64,000 nucleotides of DNA from Pseudophaeobacter sp. EL27 (GCF_900313025.1 NZ_OMPQ01000009.1:326072-390071); one strand, 5' to 3'. Numbered from the stretch's first letter, positions 7,667-17,446 are shown. Notes: generated from the letters alone by a model not told the origin. Numbers and translations are program-made.

Positions 7667-10402
7667 TTAGGCTTCGGAGGTATCGCCACTCTCGTCTTCT
7701 TCGCCGTTCTCGGCGATCCAAGCGACCGAAACCACCTCTTCGCCCTTGCCGGTGTTGAAGACACGGACCCCACCGGCGGAGCGGGAACGGAAGGAGATGC
7801 CGTCAACGGGTACCCGGATCGATTGGCCCTTGGAGGTCGCCAGCATGATCTGGTCGCCCAGCTCAACAGGGAAGGTGGCGACAATTTCGCCGCCCTTCAT
7901 GGCGCCCACACCCTGGCCGCCACGGCCACTGACCCGGTAATCATGCGCAGAGGTCAGATTGCCAGCGCCGGGCTTGTTGATGGTGACCAGCAGATCATTG
8001 GCCGCCAGCATTTCCTGATAGCGCTCCTCAGACAGGGCGCCTTCGGCCTCTTCTGTGGTGGTTTCCTCTTCGGAAACATCGCTGCCAAGTTCGGAACGGA
8101 AGCGTTTGATAAAGGCGCTGCGCTCCCAGGGTTCGGCGTCGAAGTGACGGATCACCGACATGGAGACAACCTCAGCATCATCGCCCAGTTTGATACCACG
8201 CACACCAACCGAATTGCGGCTGTTGAAGACGCGGACATCCGTAGTGGGGAAGCGGATGGCACGGCCGGTGCTGGTGACCAGCATCACATCGTCCTCTTCG
8301 GAGCAGATGCGGGCATTGATCAGCTTGGTCTCGGCGTGATCCTCTTCGAACTTCATTGCAATTTTGCCGTTGGATTTCACATTAGTGAAGTCTGACAACC
8401 GGTTGCGGCGCACAGTTCCGGCAGAAGTGGCAAAGACGATCTGCAGATCTGCCCATTCATCATCGGGGCGATCCACTGGCATGATGGCGGCAATCGACAC
8501 GCCAACCGGGATCGGCAGGATATTGACGATGGCCTTGCCCTTGCCAGTACGGCTGGACTGCGGCAGGCGCCAGGTCTTGAGTTTGTAAACCATACCGTCG
8601 GTGGTGAAGAACAACAGCTGTGTATGGGTATTGGCAACAAAGAGGTTGGTAACAACATCCTCTTCCTTCGTTTGCATGCCCGAAATGCCCTTGCCGCCGC
8701 GCTTTTGTGCGCGGAAATCAACCAGCGGCGTACGCTTGATATAGCCGCCAGAGGTCACGGTCACGACCATGTCTTCGCGCTCGATCAGGTCTTCGTCATC
8801 CATATCACCGGACCAGTCCACGATCTCGGTCCGGCGTGGCACGGCAAATTGCTCACGGACTTCCCGCAGTTCATCGCAGATGATGCCCATGATCCGCTCC
8901 CGCGAGGACAGGATTTCAAGGTATTCTTTGATCTTGCTGGCGAGGTCTTCCAGCTCGTCGGTGACTTCTTTGACACCAATCTGGGTCAGACGCTGCAGAC
9001 GCAGTTCCAAAATGGCCCGGGCCTGGGTTTCCGACAGGTTATAGGTGCCGTCCTCATTTGCGGTATGGGTCGGATCATCAATCAGCGCGATATACTGCAG
9101 GATCGGCTGCGCGGGCCAGCGCCGGGTCATCAGCTTGAGACGCGCCTCAGCGGCATCTGCAGACTGGCGAATGGTTGCGACGATCTCATCGATATTGGTG
9201 ACGGCCACGGCCAAACCACACAAGACATGGCTGCGTTCGCGGGCCTTGCGCAGCAGATAGGCGGTCCGGCGTGCCACCACATCTTCGCGGAAATCAATGA
9301 AGGAGGTGAGGAAACGGCGCAGCGTCAGCTGCTCAGGACGGCCACCATTCAGCGCCAGCATGTTACAGCCAAAATAGGTCTGCATCGGGGTGAAGCGGAA
9401 CAGCTGGTTCAACACCACCTCTGGCGTTGCATCGCGTTTCAGCTCGACGACCACGCGCACACCATTGCGGTCAGATTCATCCTGAACATGGGCGACGCCT
9501 TCGATCTTCTTCTCGCGCACCTGCTCGGCGATCTTTTCGATCATCGCGGCCTTGTTGACCTGATAGGGGACCTCATCCACCACGATGGCATAGCGATCCT
9601 TGCGGATTTCCTCGACGCGGGTCTTGGAGCGGATGATGACGCTGCCGCGCCCCTCAAGATAGGCTTTGCGCGCGCCAGAGCGGCCCAGCATGATGGCGCC
9701 AGTGGGGAAATCGGGGCCCGGCACATAGTCAATCAGCTGTTCGCTGGTGAGATCAGGATCATCAATCAGCGCCAGCGTGGCGTCGATGACTTCGCCCAGG
9801 TTATGGGGCGGAATATTGGTTGCCATGCCCACGGCGATACCGCCAGCACCATTGACCAGCATATTTGGAAAACGCGCGGGCAGGACTGTGGGTTCTTTGT
9901 CTTTGCCGTCGTAGTTATCCTGGAAGTCGACCGTCTCTTTTTCGATATCCGCCAGCATAAAGGCCGAGGGCTTATCCATCCGCACTTCGGTATAACGCAT
10001 CGCCGCCGCGTTATCGCCATCCATTGAGCCAAAGTTGCCCTGACCGTCCAAAAGCGGCAGCGACATGGAGAAGTCCTGCGCCATCCGAACCAGGGCATCA
10101 TAGATCGCGCTGTCGCCATGCGGGTGGTATTTACCCATGACATCGCCAACGGGACGGGCGGATTTGCGATAGCTCTTGTCGTGGCTATTGCCGGTCTCAT
10201 GCATCGCATACAAAATGCGGCGGTGAACCGGTTTCAACCCATCGCGCAGGTCGGGGATCGCCCGGCTGACGATGACGGACATCGCATAGTCCAGATAGGA
10301 GGTCTTCATTTCCGCTTCGATGGAGACCGAGGGGCCATCATAAGTGGAACGCTGAGGAAGGTTTTCGTCTGCGTTTTCAGGAGTTTCCGGCGTATCTGTC
10401 AC
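7667..10402 (-). CDS. gyrA: DNA gyrase subunit A
   Basis: A 911-residue GyrA, the breakage-reunion subunit that introduces negative supercoils with GyrB. The N-domain begins [19 protein letters not shown]. The quinolone-determining region reads [19 protein letters not shown], with the sensitive-type Ser and Asp at the positions of E. coli 83 and 87. The catalytic Tyr is in [10 protein letters not shown] (about residue 137). The C-terminal DNA-wrapping pinwheel has a GyrA box reading QKRGGKG (Lys in place of the second residue of QRRGGKG). A Glu/Thr-rich insert ([12 protein letters not shown]) sits between blades and may explain the length above the about 875 of E. coli. No gyrB is in the window. 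Confidence 0.97.
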   Translation of the reverse strand: MTDTPETPENADENLPQRSTYDGPSVSIEAEMKTSYLDYAMSVIVSRAIPDLRDGLKPVHRRILYAMHETGNSHDKSYRKSARPVGDVMGKYHPHGDSAIYDALVRMAQDFSMSLPLLDGQGNFGSMDGDNAAAMRYTEVRMDKPSAFMLADIEKETVDFQDNYDGKDKEPTVLPARFPNMLVNGAGGIAVGMATNIPPHNLGEVIDATLALIDDPDLTSEQLIDYVPGPDFPTGAIMLGRSGARKAYLEGRGSVIIRSKTRVEEIRKDRYAIVVDEVPYQVNKAAMIEKIAEQVREKKIEGVAHVQDESDRNGVRVVVELKRDATPEVVLNQLFRFTPMQTYFGCNMLALNGGRPEQLTLRRFLTSFIDFREDVVARRTAYLLRKARERSHVLCGLAVAVTNIDEIVATIRQSADAAEARLKLMTRRWPAQPILQYIALIDDPTHTANEDGTYNLSETQARAILELRLQRLTQIGVKEVTDELEDLASKIKEYLEILSSRERIMGIICDELREVREQFAVPRRTEIVDWSGDMDDEDLIEREDMVVTVTSGGYIKRTPLVDFRAQKRGGKGISGMQTKEEDVVTNLFVANTHTQLLFFTTDGMVYKLKTWRLPQSSRTGKGKAIVNILPIPVGVSIAAIMPVDRPDDEWADLQIVFATSAGTVRRNRLSDFTNVKSNGKIAMKFEEDHAETKLINARICSEEDDVMLVTSTGRAIRFPTTDVRVFNSRNSVGVRGIKLGDDAEVVSMSVIRHFDAEPWERSAFIKRFRSELGSDVSEEETTTEEAEGALSEERYQEMLAANDLLVTINKPGAGNLTSAHDYRVSGRGGQGVGAMKGGEIVATFPVELGDQIMLATSKGQSIRVPVDGISFRSRSAGGVRVFNTGKGEEVVSVAWIAENGEEDESGDTSEA

Positions 10403-10606
10403 GTTAGCTGCCCGTTCTTTTCTATGGGTCTATATCTTGTTGGTGCACCCTATCAGAGAGGGCATATAGGGCGCAAGCAAACACCCGGTTTTGCTAAGGT
10501 TTAGCGTGGATTTTGAGGGGGTTTCTTCCGTTTATGCCATGATTTGCTCGCAGTTAACCTTTCTCGGGCTAGTCTATATCTGGGGGCTCTCAAAAGGAGG
10601 CCACAA

Positions 10607-10876
10607 ATGGAGATGAGCAGTACTGAAATGATGCTCAAGGGCTACGGGCTCACCACTGCCGAGTTCACCTATCACATGCCCGATTACGCACATGTTCTGA
10701 ATACCTATGTCTGGCAAGATTATGATCTTGCCCCGGACCATGAGCGCCTTTTTAAATTTATCGAATTCTGGCAGCGGGAGCTGGAGGGACCACTGCATTC
10801 AGTGCGGTTCACCCATCGCAAGATGATCAGCCCGGGCGAATGGCGCAACGTCAAAGGTATCTTGAACCTGCACTGA
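10607..10876 (+). CDS. Usg family protein
   Basis: An 89-residue protein. ATG 10607 is preceded by AAGGAGG at seven bases; the longer upstream frame lacks a site. The stretches LKGYGLTTAEFTYHMPD, TYVWQDYDLAPD and FWQRELEGPLHSVR match the short alphaproteobacterial Usg family. Family members have no established reaction. No signal peptide or membrane segment is seen. It is divergent from gyrA with a 204-bp gap and convergent with the radical SAM gene. The gene-level call is firm; a function is not. Confidence 0.85.
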   Translation: MEMSSTEMMLKGYGLTTAEFTYHMPDYAHVLNTYVWQDYDLAPDHERLFKFIEFWQRELEGPLHSVRFTHRKMISPGEWRNVKGILNLH

Positions 10877-10930
10877 GCCGAGACAGGTTTTCGACGGGAC
10901 GGGTTGGCGGTGTTTGAACCGTCTGTCAGC

Positions 10931-11884
10931 TCAGGTTGAACAGGTGGCACCGCCCAGAACGCAGAATTTGGCACAATGGGCGTGGTTCAGCCGGACTGGG
11001 GCCTCGGCTTCGGCAAGGGTCTCCCCCAGTTCGAACTCTTCTGAGTAGGGCAGCAGGGTGCAGGCCAGTACGACAGGGGCCTTTGCCCCCTTGCGTTTGA
11101 CCACCATGCGGGACGATGAACACATCACGTCATTGGGGGACTTATTCAGGATCCCCCAGCAAGCGGTGGTGATTTCAGGCACCTCAACCGCTTCGTCCAT
11201 TTCCGGAAACAGCACCGTTGCACCTGGGTTTTGTGCATCGATATCAAAACCATGTGCCTGATAGAGCTTGGCAAAACCGTCACGACTCTCAGCCTCGCTT
11301 TCGCCCCAAAGGCTGCGGCCGGCCACAGCCATTTTGATCCCATTGTCGCGTAGCCATTTCATGCCTTGGATGCTCTTGTCAAAACTGCCCGCACCACGTT
11401 CGGAATCGTGGTGCTCTGGGGTGAAATGATCCAGCGAGACCCGCAGTGTCATTTTGCCGGGGTAGGAGGCTTCCAGTTCCTGCAGCCCTGCACGCATGGA
11501 TTTGCGCATCATGGGCAGCATTGCATTGGTCAGGATCAGCACCTCAAAGCCACGCGCCAGCGCGGTTCTGGTCATGGCGATCATGTCGGGGTTCATAAAG
11601 GGCTCACCGCCAGTGAAACCGATTTCGCGGATTGGCCAGGCGCGCTCAGATATCTGGTCGAGATAGGGGCGCAGTTCGGCCTCGGTCAGATAAACCAGCG
11701 CATCATTGGTGGGAGAGCTGAGAATATAGCAATTCTCACATTCGATATTGCAGAGCGTTCCGGTGTTGAACCACAGGGTTTCGGGGTTGCTGAGCGCAAC
11801 AGAGGCACGCTCAGATCCATCCGCTGTCACAAGACTGTCTTTGAATTTGCCGATATTGGCGGTTGGAACAGTTAGATCTTTCAC
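10931..11884 (-). CDS. Radical SAM protein with C-terminal cysteine cluster
   Basis: A 317-residue radical SAM enzyme. The cluster motif CNIECENCY (CxxxCxxC) lies near residue 44, followed by IREIGFTGGEPFMNP, the SAM-binding GGEP motif. The C-terminal third holds six or more further cysteines (in ACWGIL, DVMCSSS, LACTLL, HAHCAKFCVLGGATCS), which suggests an auxiliary iron-sulfur cluster as in SPASM-like enzymes. The substrate cannot be read from the sequence. It stands alone: zwf is divergent and usg convergent, and no precursor peptide or partner enzyme is evident nearby. Confidence 0.85.
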   Translation of the reverse strand: MKDLTVPTANIGKFKDSLVTADGSERASVALSNPETLWFNTGTLCNIECENCYILSSPTNDALVYLTEAELRPYLDQISERAWPIREIGFTGGEPFMNPDMIAMTRTALARGFEVLILTNAMLPMMRKSMRAGLQELEASYPGKMTLRVSLDHFTPEHHDSERGAGSFDKSIQGMKWLRDNGIKMAVAGRSLWGESEAESRDGFAKLYQAHGFDIDAQNPGATVLFPEMDEAVEVPEITTACWGILNKSPNDVMCSSSRMVVKRKGAKAPVVLACTLLPYSEEFELGETLAEAEAPVRLNHAHCAKFCVLGGATCST

Positions 11885-11926
11885 GCTTAAGCACTCTCGG
11901 ACAGTTTCTTTCGCTGGAAGCTAGCT

Positions 11927-11932
11927 TATAAT
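11927..11932 (+). promoter_or_regulatory. Possible -10 element for zwf
   Basis: A perfect TATAAT lies 100 bp before the zwf start, but only a poor match to a -35 (GTTTCT) is found at 17-bp spacing. A small hairpin (AAAGCC / GGCTTT, 11945-11963) follows in the leader. Confidence 0.35.
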
Positions 11933-12031
11933 GGTGGAAAATGAAAAGCCGCCGCAGGGCTTTATGACAGGGAAGTGATGGCCTCGGTTCACCAAGTCGG
12001 GCCTTATCGTTGCAGGAAGTTGGAAAACAAG

Positions 12032-13507
12032 ATGGTATCTCGTGTCATTCCGGTCGAGCCTTTTGATCTGGTGGTCTTTGGAGCAACAGGCGATCTGGCC
12101 CAGCGCAAGATTCTGCCAGCGCTGTTTCGCAGGTTCTGCGCCGGGCAAATTCCCGCAGGAACCCGGATTATTGGCGCCGCGCGGTCCGGGTTTTCCACCT
12201 CGGATTACCGCGAGAAACTGTCGTCAGACCTGAAGCAACCGGTGAGCGAACAGATTTGTGATGCAGATGCGCTGGCCGGGTTTTTGCAATTGGTGACCTA
12301 TGTCCCCCTGGATGCGACCGGAGAGACGGGCTGGCCTGCACTTTGCGAGCGTATTTCTGGCGCCGGCGCGGATCGGGTGCAGGTGTTTTACTTTTCGGTT
12401 GGCCCGACCCTGTTTGGCCCGCTGGCGGAGCGGTTGCACAGCTATGGGCTGACCAATGCGAAGACGCGTATTGTTGTCGAAAAACCCTTTGGTCATGATC
12501 TGGCCTCGGCGCGGGATCTGAACCGGACCCTGGCCAGTCATTTTGAAGAGGGGCAGATCTACCGGATTGATCACTATCTCGGCAAGGAAACCGTGCAGAA
12601 CCTCATGGCGGTGCGCTTTGGCAATATGCTGTTTGAACCGCTTTGGAACAGCCAATATGTGGATCACATTCAGATCACCGTGGCCGAAACTGTTGGGGTC
12701 ATGGGGCGTGAAGACTATTATGAGCGCTCAGGCGCGATGCGCGACATGATGCAGAACCATCTGATGCAGCTGTTGTGTCTGATCGCGATGGAACCGCCGG
12801 CCAAGTTTGATCCTGATGCGGTGCGGGATGAGAAGCTCAAGGTCATTCGCGCACTTGACCCGGTCGAGCCCTATCACATTGTGCGGGGCCAATACGCGCC
12901 AGCTTTGGGAGCGGTTGGACGGGATCTAAATTACCGGGAAACCGTTGAGAATCAACGCAGCAGCACCGAAAGCTACATCGCACTCAAGGCCCATATCAGC
13001 AACTGGCGTTGGGCTGGGACACCGTTTTACCTGCGCACAGGTAAGCGCCTGAAGGCGCGCTCATCAGTGATCAATGTGATGTTCAAGGATGCGCCACATT
13101 CGATCTTTGGCGAGGAAGCCGGGCGTCACGCCAATCATCTGAAAATCCGCCTGCAACCCAATGAGGGTATCACCCTGAGCGTGACCATCAAGGAGCCGGG
13201 ACCGGGGGGCATGCGCCTGATGGATGTGCCCTTGGATATGAGCTTTGCCGAGGCCCTGGGTCCCAAGGGAATTGATCCAGCAGATGCCTACGAGCGATTG
13301 ATCATGGATGTGGTGCGCGGCAATCAGACCCTGTTTATGCGCGGCGATGAAGTGGAAGCCGCCTGGGGCTGGACTGATCCCATTATTGCGGGTTGGCAGT
13401 CGCGTGGTGATGTCCCAAAACCCTATGAAAGCGGCAGTACCGGCCCGGGGGATGCGGATCTTCTGTTGCGCCGGGATCAACGTGAATGGAGAGGGATAAA
13501 CCCATGA
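12032..13507 (+). CDS. zwf: Glucose-6-phosphate 1-dehydrogenase
   Basis: A 491-residue enzyme oxidising glucose-6-phosphate to 6-phosphoglucono-lactone with NAD(P)+, the entry to the Entner-Doudoroff and pentose phosphate routes. I chose ATG 12032 (MVSRVIPVEPFDLVVFG); AGGAAG lies about 13 bases upstream, and the frame is open further up without a better site. The dinucleotide motif FGATGDLAQRK is at about residue 15-25, and the substrate-site motif RIDHYLGKETVQN carries the catalytic His region. Length fits the family. The stop overlaps the pgl start by four bases (ATGA), so the two are translationally coupled. Confidence 0.95.
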   Translation: MVSRVIPVEPFDLVVFGATGDLAQRKILPALFRRFCAGQIPAGTRIIGAARSGFSTSDYREKLSSDLKQPVSEQICDADALAGFLQLVTYVPLDATGETGWPALCERISGAGADRVQVFYFSVGPTLFGPLAERLHSYGLTNAKTRIVVEKPFGHDLASARDLNRTLASHFEEGQIYRIDHYLGKETVQNLMAVRFGNMLFEPLWNSQYVDHIQITVAETVGVMGREDYYERSGAMRDMMQNHLMQLLCLIAMEPPAKFDPDAVRDEKLKVIRALDPVEPYHIVRGQYAPALGAVGRDLNYRETVENQRSSTESYIALKAHISNWRWAGTPFYLRTGKRLKARSSVINVMFKDAPHSIFGEEAGRHANHLKIRLQPNEGITLSVTIKEPGPGGMRLMDVPLDMSFAEALGPKGIDPADAYERLIMDVVRGNQTLFMRGDEVEAAWGWTDPIIAGWQSRGDVPKPYESGSTGPGDADLLLRRDQREWRGINP

Positions 13508-14175
13508 AGTTTATTGAATACCCTGACAGAGACCTCTTGGCCGTCGATGTCGCCAGTGCCATTGCGGGGGATCTGGAGATGCATCTTCTGCATCACGATA
13601 CCGCCTCGCTTGCGGTGGCCGGCGGCACCTCGCCAGCACCGATTTTTGATGATCTCTGTGCCTCGGATCTGGACTGGGGGCGGGTGCATGTCATGGCCAC
13701 GGATGAGCGCTGGGTGGCGATGGAGAGTGAACGCTCCAACGCCCGCCTGATCCGGGAGCGCCTGTTGACCGACCGGGCAGCGGCGGCGCATTTCCTGCCC
13801 TTTCACATCCCTGCCAGAGAGCCAGAAGAGGTGCTGGCCGAGGTCGAGACACAGATCGTGCCCAACCTGCCGCTCTCAGTCGTTCTGCTGGGCATGGGTG
13901 AGGACATGCACACGGCCTCGCTGTTTCCCGGCGTTGCAGGGCTGGAGCAGGCGCTCTCTGCCAATGCGCCAATCCTGTCAGTCCTACGGCCCGACAGCCA
14001 GCCAGAGCCTCGTGTCAGCCTCTCGGCGCCGGTGCTCGACGGGGCCCTGTCCAAACATCTGGTGATCTACGGCGAGGCCAAGAAAAAGGCGCTGGACAAG
14101 GCGCTGTCACTGCCCCCGGAACAGGCGCCCATTCAGGCGGTCTTGACCGAGATGACAATTCACTGGGCACCGTAA
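13504..14175 (+). CDS. pgl: 6-phosphogluconolactonase
   Basis: A 223-residue enzyme that hydrolyses the lactone made by Zwf. It starts at ATG 13504 within the zwf stop. Seen are ASLAVAGGTSPAPIFDDL (sugar-phosphate-binding glycine loop), VHVMATDERWVAMESERSN (the conserved TDER block) and VVLLGMGEDMHTASLFPG, where the usual GxGxDGHxASLFP has Met for Gly. This position is normally DGH, so the local change is notable, although the Asp and His remain. No edd/eda or pgi follows; the operon ends here with a convergent thioesterase gene 18 bp away. Confidence 0.93.
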   Translation: MKFIEYPDRDLLAVDVASAIAGDLEMHLLHHDTASLAVAGGTSPAPIFDDLCASDLDWGRVHVMATDERWVAMESERSNARLIRERLLTDRAAAAHFLPFHIPAREPEEVLAEVETQIVPNLPLSVVLLGMGEDMHTASLFPGVAGLEQALSANAPILSVLRPDSQPEPRVSLSAPVLDGALSKHLVIYGEAKKKALDKALSLPPEQAPIQAVLTEMTIHWAP

Positions 14176-14193
14176 CCCTGGGTTCTGAGCAGA

Positions 14194-14673
14194 TCAGCCC
14201 TCCGCTTGGGAGGCGCTGTCCAGAGTGACGAACTGCTGCTTTAGGGCTTGGGGCAGGGGATAGCCGGCAGCACCATCCGGGCTTCGCAGCACCATCACCG
14301 CCTCAAGAGTAGCCCGAAGCCCGTCCGACCAAATTTGCTGTTCCATCACATAAGAGGTTTTGCGAAAGGAAAGGCAGCGTGCGGTGGTGATATAGGGTTC
14401 ATCAAGCACCATTTCCCGCATGTAATGCACATTTGCATTGCGCAAAACAGAGCGCGGTGCCGGCATACCTGCAAAATGTTTGGCGCAAAGCCCGTCAAAA
14501 TAGGAGACACGCGCCGTCTCAAACCAACCCAGATAGGCCTTGTTGTTGACGTGGCGCAGAATGTCGAGTTCGGAAAATCGAACCCGATCCGCCAGGGCCA
14601 TTGGCTTGGGCTGATCCAAACCTTGGGCAAGTTGTTCATCAGCGGTGAGCGGGGTGAGAAAACGTAAATCCAT
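14194..14673 (-). CDS. Hotdog-fold acyl-CoA thioesterase
   Basis: A 159-residue single-hotdog protein of the 4-hydroxybenzoyl-CoA thioesterase/YbgC-FadM type. The diagnostic segment is RFSELDILRHVNNKAYLGWFE, with the catalytic Asp ahead of HVNN. The C-terminal half (FRKTSYVMEQQIW, TLEAVMVLRS) completes the fold. Likely substrates are acyl-CoA or acyl-ACP thioesters, but the chain is not predictable. It is cytoplasmic, with no signal. It is convergent with pgl. Confidence 0.8.
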   Translation of the reverse strand: MDLRFLTPLTADEQLAQGLDQPKPMALADRVRFSELDILRHVNNKAYLGWFETARVSYFDGLCAKHFAGMPAPRSVLRNANVHYMREMVLDEPYITTARCLSFRKTSYVMEQQIWSDGLRATLEAVMVLRSPDGAAGYPLPQALKQQFVTLDSASQAEG

Positions 14674-15032
14674 CCCTATCGCCTAGCCCCTCTGCGGGGC
14701 GAAAGGCAAGAGGCCCAAAGGCTGCAACAAGGCCACCGCTGTCGTGCCGTTGTGTCTCAATCGATTTATGAGGCTGGGAAAGTAAGAACAGGCAGAACTT
14801 TTTCCTAAAATTTAAAAGCTGCCAGATTTCGCGATCGGAGAATCCGAGTGAGAAATCCGCTTGGAAAGGATGCAGAAATTCGCAATCTTTTGGTGACCTC
14901 GACGGAGGGCTCGATTGGGTATGTCGCGCATCCTGTCACATCTTGAGACTGAAAGGCCAGGAGGCGGTCCACTTCTGTCGGGAGAGTTCAGGACCATGAA
15001 CCGCGTCCCGATGAAGTAGTGCCGCCGTGAAA
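14674..15032. other. Intergenic stretch, no gene seen
   Basis: These 359 bp lie between the starts of the thioesterase and the end of the small exported protein. I see a short CCCCTCTGCGGGG hairpin near 14691 and only very short frames with stops. No promoter, RNA gene or repeat could be supported. This begins the poorly coding zone that runs on to the tRNA-Gly. Confidence 0.5.
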
Positions 15033-15323
15033 TCAGCCTTTACAGCTGCTTTCTGAGAGGATCAGAAGTTCACCACCCGGGTTCTCTCGGCTTGAGTTTT
15101 CCATATGCGCGATGCCGTTTTCCATCGCATAACGACTAACAGTTTTGAGTTCGTCTAGTTCAAACCCCGCCTCCTTGACCAAAACCTGAGTGGCCTCGTC
15201 GAAGGTCATTTTGCAGTCATGCGCCCTCATGATGGTTAGAAACTCATCAAATCTGGGAACCGGTTCAGCCCAGGCTGGTGTCGCACAAGTAAGAGAAAAA
15301 ATGAGTGTTGAAACTTTTTTCAT
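15033..15323 (-). CDS. Small exported protein, function unknown
   Basis: A 96-residue protein with a clear Sec signal peptide (MKKVSTLIFSLTCATPAWA, cleavage before EPVPRF). The mature part of about 76 residues is helical, with two Cys (in HDCKMTF and at SSCKG near the C-terminus) that could form a disulfide. A Shine-Dalgarno-like GGAA lies upstream. The segment MTFDEATQVLVKEAGFELDELKTVSRYAMENG suggests two helices; no named domain is recognised. It borders the decayed island, and is the last intact-looking gene before it. Confidence 0.65.
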   Translation of the reverse strand: MKKVSTLIFSLTCATPAWAEPVPRFDEFLTIMRAHDCKMTFDEATQVLVKEAGFELDELKTVSRYAMENGIAHMENSSRENPGGELLILSESSCKG

Positions 15324-15535
15324 CGTTATTTCCGATCGTTATACTAAGCAGTGGAGGATTGGTTCCTCGTTGAGATCGCAGTAAGTCGTTTCATCTGTGT
15401 TGCCAAGTTGTGTATGATCTCCCGGCTTGGAGGCCGGTTTTCTGCCTGTTGGCAGCTTTGGGCCAATTCTGTTGAAAAAAAATAGAAGTTTTTGCGGCCC
15501 TGTATCTCAGGAGAATCTGTTCCCGTCTCTGGTTC

Positions 15536-15670
15536 ATGCTGCGGCTCTGGCTTGCGTTGGCTTTGGGGCCAATCTGGCTGGCTTTTGGAGCTTTGAGCGG
15601 TTGCAGCGAGGATAAATTCGTCATGGCGCCACATGCGCTGACCGGCAGGGCATGTTTTTATGCTCGATAG
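15536..15670 (+). CDS. Possible 44-residue lipoprotein ORF
   Basis: ATG 15536 opens a frame with a hydrophobic lead (LWLALALGPIWLAFG) ending in a lipobox-like LSGC at residues 20-23, then SEDKFV and a stop at 15670. This resembles a very small lipoprotein, but an AGGAG sits about 22 bases upstream, too far to be convincing, and the zone around it is decayed. It may be a chance frame or the broken start of a longer gene. Confidence 0.25.
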   Translation: MLRLWLALALGPIWLAFGALSGCSEDKFVMAPHALTGRACFYAR

Positions 15671-15705
15671 CGGAGGATCACGGCAGTGTCAGTATCGAGC
15701 AATTA

Positions 15706-16326
15706 GGGTGTTGAATAAGCAAAAATGCGGGCCCATCGCCTGCGGTAGTCCACTGAGCTGTTGCATCTAAATGCGCGATGGCCTGGGCCTAACGCTACTG
15801 GCGGCACCAAAGGCGGCGTCATCAAGCGTTTCCGGATACTCTAAAACCGCATGTGGCGCTGCACTGGGATCAATGTCTCCGGGGGGGGCAGTCCTCTTTC
15901 GGCGTGGACTTCTGACGGTTGGTGTCGGCGGCAAGGATGCTGGCATCGGCCGCGTATCGTTGACCGCTCGCCAAACCGGATTTGATGTTCAGTGGACCTC
16001 TTCACAGAGCCGCCGTTCAGAACGGATACCCGTGACATATCCGACCAGCAGCATGCGCATCATCAGTTCAGGATCAGCCCAAGGGTGATCAGTGGAACTG
16101 TAGAACTCAGTCAGATGGGCACCAACGCTGGACAGATCGATCACGCCAGCTATCGCCCGCAATACAAGATCACCAGGGACATGAACCTCAATCTGAAAAT
16201 CATAGAACAGAGCGGTTTGGGCTTCGTGACGTGGCCCCATCCTCGCGATTAAACTCCATTGCTGACAAAAGAATTGAAACAGCAGCCGGTTCCGAAAACA
16301 ACATGAGGTTTTCAACAGAATGGGTT
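15706..16326 (-). pseudogene. Remnant of an insertion sequence with broken transposase
   Basis: On the minus strand from about 16240, MGPRHEAQTALFYDF and DPELMMRMLLVGYVTGIRSE, then RRLCEEVH, match the N-terminus of a common alphaproteobacterial transposase (IS1182-like, family not certain). The frame then breaks, and after a large deletion and frameshift it resumes as YAADASILAADTNRQKSTPKED and LDDAAFGAAS. The DDE core is missing. Candidate element ends are a TGTTGAATAAGC-like sequence near 15709-15721 and TGTTGAAAACC (minus strand) near 16310. The element cannot be active. Confidence 0.7.
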
Positions 16327-16548
16327 GGGAGCAAACCTCTCCCTTCTCAATCCACTCAGGTGCAAAATCGTTAAAACTCTGAACTGGCCCATCACGGTCA
16401 ATTTCCAGTCCTTGGCGTGGGCCACCTCATGGGAAGAGACAGAGATTCAGATTGGCGGGGCCAGACCGACAGTTGGCAATTTCGCAACTGATGAAAGGGA
16501 TATCTCCACACTAGTTTGAAGAGGTCAATCTGAATAAAGGACGTCACT

Positions 16549-16632
16549 ATGTCCTAACTACTTCGTCTAGGTCTGCTGTCAGTGGTAGCTTTCTCCCTTT
16601 GCATGCCCTTGGCCCATACCTTTGGAGGGATG
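16549..16632 (+). pseudogene. Broken start of a secreted-protein gene
   Basis: An ATG at 16549 has AAAGGA a few bases upstream. The third codon is a TAA stop; past it the frame reads LLRLGLLSVVAFSLCMPLAHTFGG, a good signal peptide. It runs straight into the left end of the IS5-like remnant. It looks like a host gene for an exported protein that was cut by the insertion and later acquired the stop. The rest of the gene is not found in the window. Confidence 0.4.
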
Positions 16633-16945
16633 CAGCTCTGTTGCACAAATTCCGTGATGGTTTTATATTGTGAAACCAGTGCGGTAGCTGGGATGCATGA
16701 GTAGACCGCCCCCCCAACCTGCAAGATCAAGCACTTGCTAGCCTATACCGAAGCGCTCAAACGTCGTGGTGCGTTGAGGACATGGTTTGACCCAGAAATG
16801 ACCGGGTAGACTGTACCGACCGGCAAGCGCGGCAGGCAATCCACTTACAGCGATACTGTTTTCCAAGCATACCTGACGATGAAGGGGCTGTTCGGCATGG
16901 CGCTCTGGCGAACTCTCGGGTCTGGCTGGCGACTGATTGACTGAC
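16632..16945 (+). pseudogene. IS5-family transposase remnant
   Basis: The left end CTCTGTTGCACAAATTC is typical of IS5-group elements. From ATG 16697 the frame reads MSRPP, then after a one-base shift NLQDQALA, then YTEALKRRGALRTWFDPEM and, past an in-frame stop, PTGKRGRQSTYSDT and LTMKGLFGMALW. These are N-terminal blocks of IS5/IS903-type transposases. At least two frameshifts and stops are present, and the remaining two thirds of the gene are missing: the sequence joins an IS66 fragment at about 16945. Confidence 0.75.
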
Positions 16946-17075
16946 ATTCGGCGGGAATTTACGACACTGGTGGCGCTAGTCGAGCAGAGGTTGAAGCAAG
17001 ATCCGTTCACGGGGCATCTATTTGCCTTTTGCGGTCGGCGCGGTGATCTGATCAAGATCATCTGGTGAGATGGTC
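16946..17075 (+). pseudogene. IS66-family TnpB remnant
   Basis: In one frame the plus strand reads TLVALVEQRLKQDPFTGHLF followed by AFCGRRGDLIKIIW, then a stop at 17066-17068 and DGHGAQ. This is the conserved core of TnpB (IS66 Orf2), which normally continues DGQG. Only about 40 residues survive, with a nonsense codon inside the conserved block. It directly abuts the IS5-like remnant, suggesting nested insertion and deletion. Confidence 0.75.
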
Positions 17076-17420
17076 ACGGCGCGCAGCCGTGCATTTAGCA
17101 GCCGGTCCAACCCGTTCTTGTGCCGCGACCCGCCCTCAACATGGCGCAAAAGGTAGTCCTTACAGGGGGCGGCGAAACTACGCTGGATCGTGATCATAAA
17201 TCGGCGCTTGATAGCGCTTCGAAAGTGAAGGGCATTGAGCGTCCAGCCTGTCGGATTGAGAAAACCATGATGCCTATGGCGCTTGTTCAACTCTATCAGA
17301 TCCTCGCCCGTGTCATCCAGGGCAACCTAGGTCGCAAAGGGGAGATGTTACCAGGCGGCGTCTGTTAGGTCGCGCTGTACATCGGGCAGGCTGGATTGCA
17401 GATCTATTTGCATGGGCACC
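17030..17420 (-). pseudogene. Possible degraded coding remnant
   Basis: On the minus strand, starting near MQIDLQSSLPDVQRDLTDAAW (about 17412) and, after a stop and frame change, GEDLIELNKRHRHHGFLNP, AIKRRFMITIQRSFAAPCKD and RHKNGLDRLLNARLR, the sequence looks protein-like but is broken by at least one stop. I do not recognise the family. It may be cargo of the mobile island or a chance frame. Confidence 0.3.
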
Positions 17421-17446
17421 TCTCGACAGTTAAACAAAGATCAGCT

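Noticed and set aside
8624-10027. 467-codon plus-strand open frame opposite gyrA
   Set aside because: It is the antisense shadow of gyrA; the codon pattern follows gyrA and no family or start site supports it.
15344-15634. 96-codon minus-strand frame in the decayed zone
   Set aside because: Low-complexity Gln/Ser/Pro-rich composition, no ribosome-binding site and no family resemblance.
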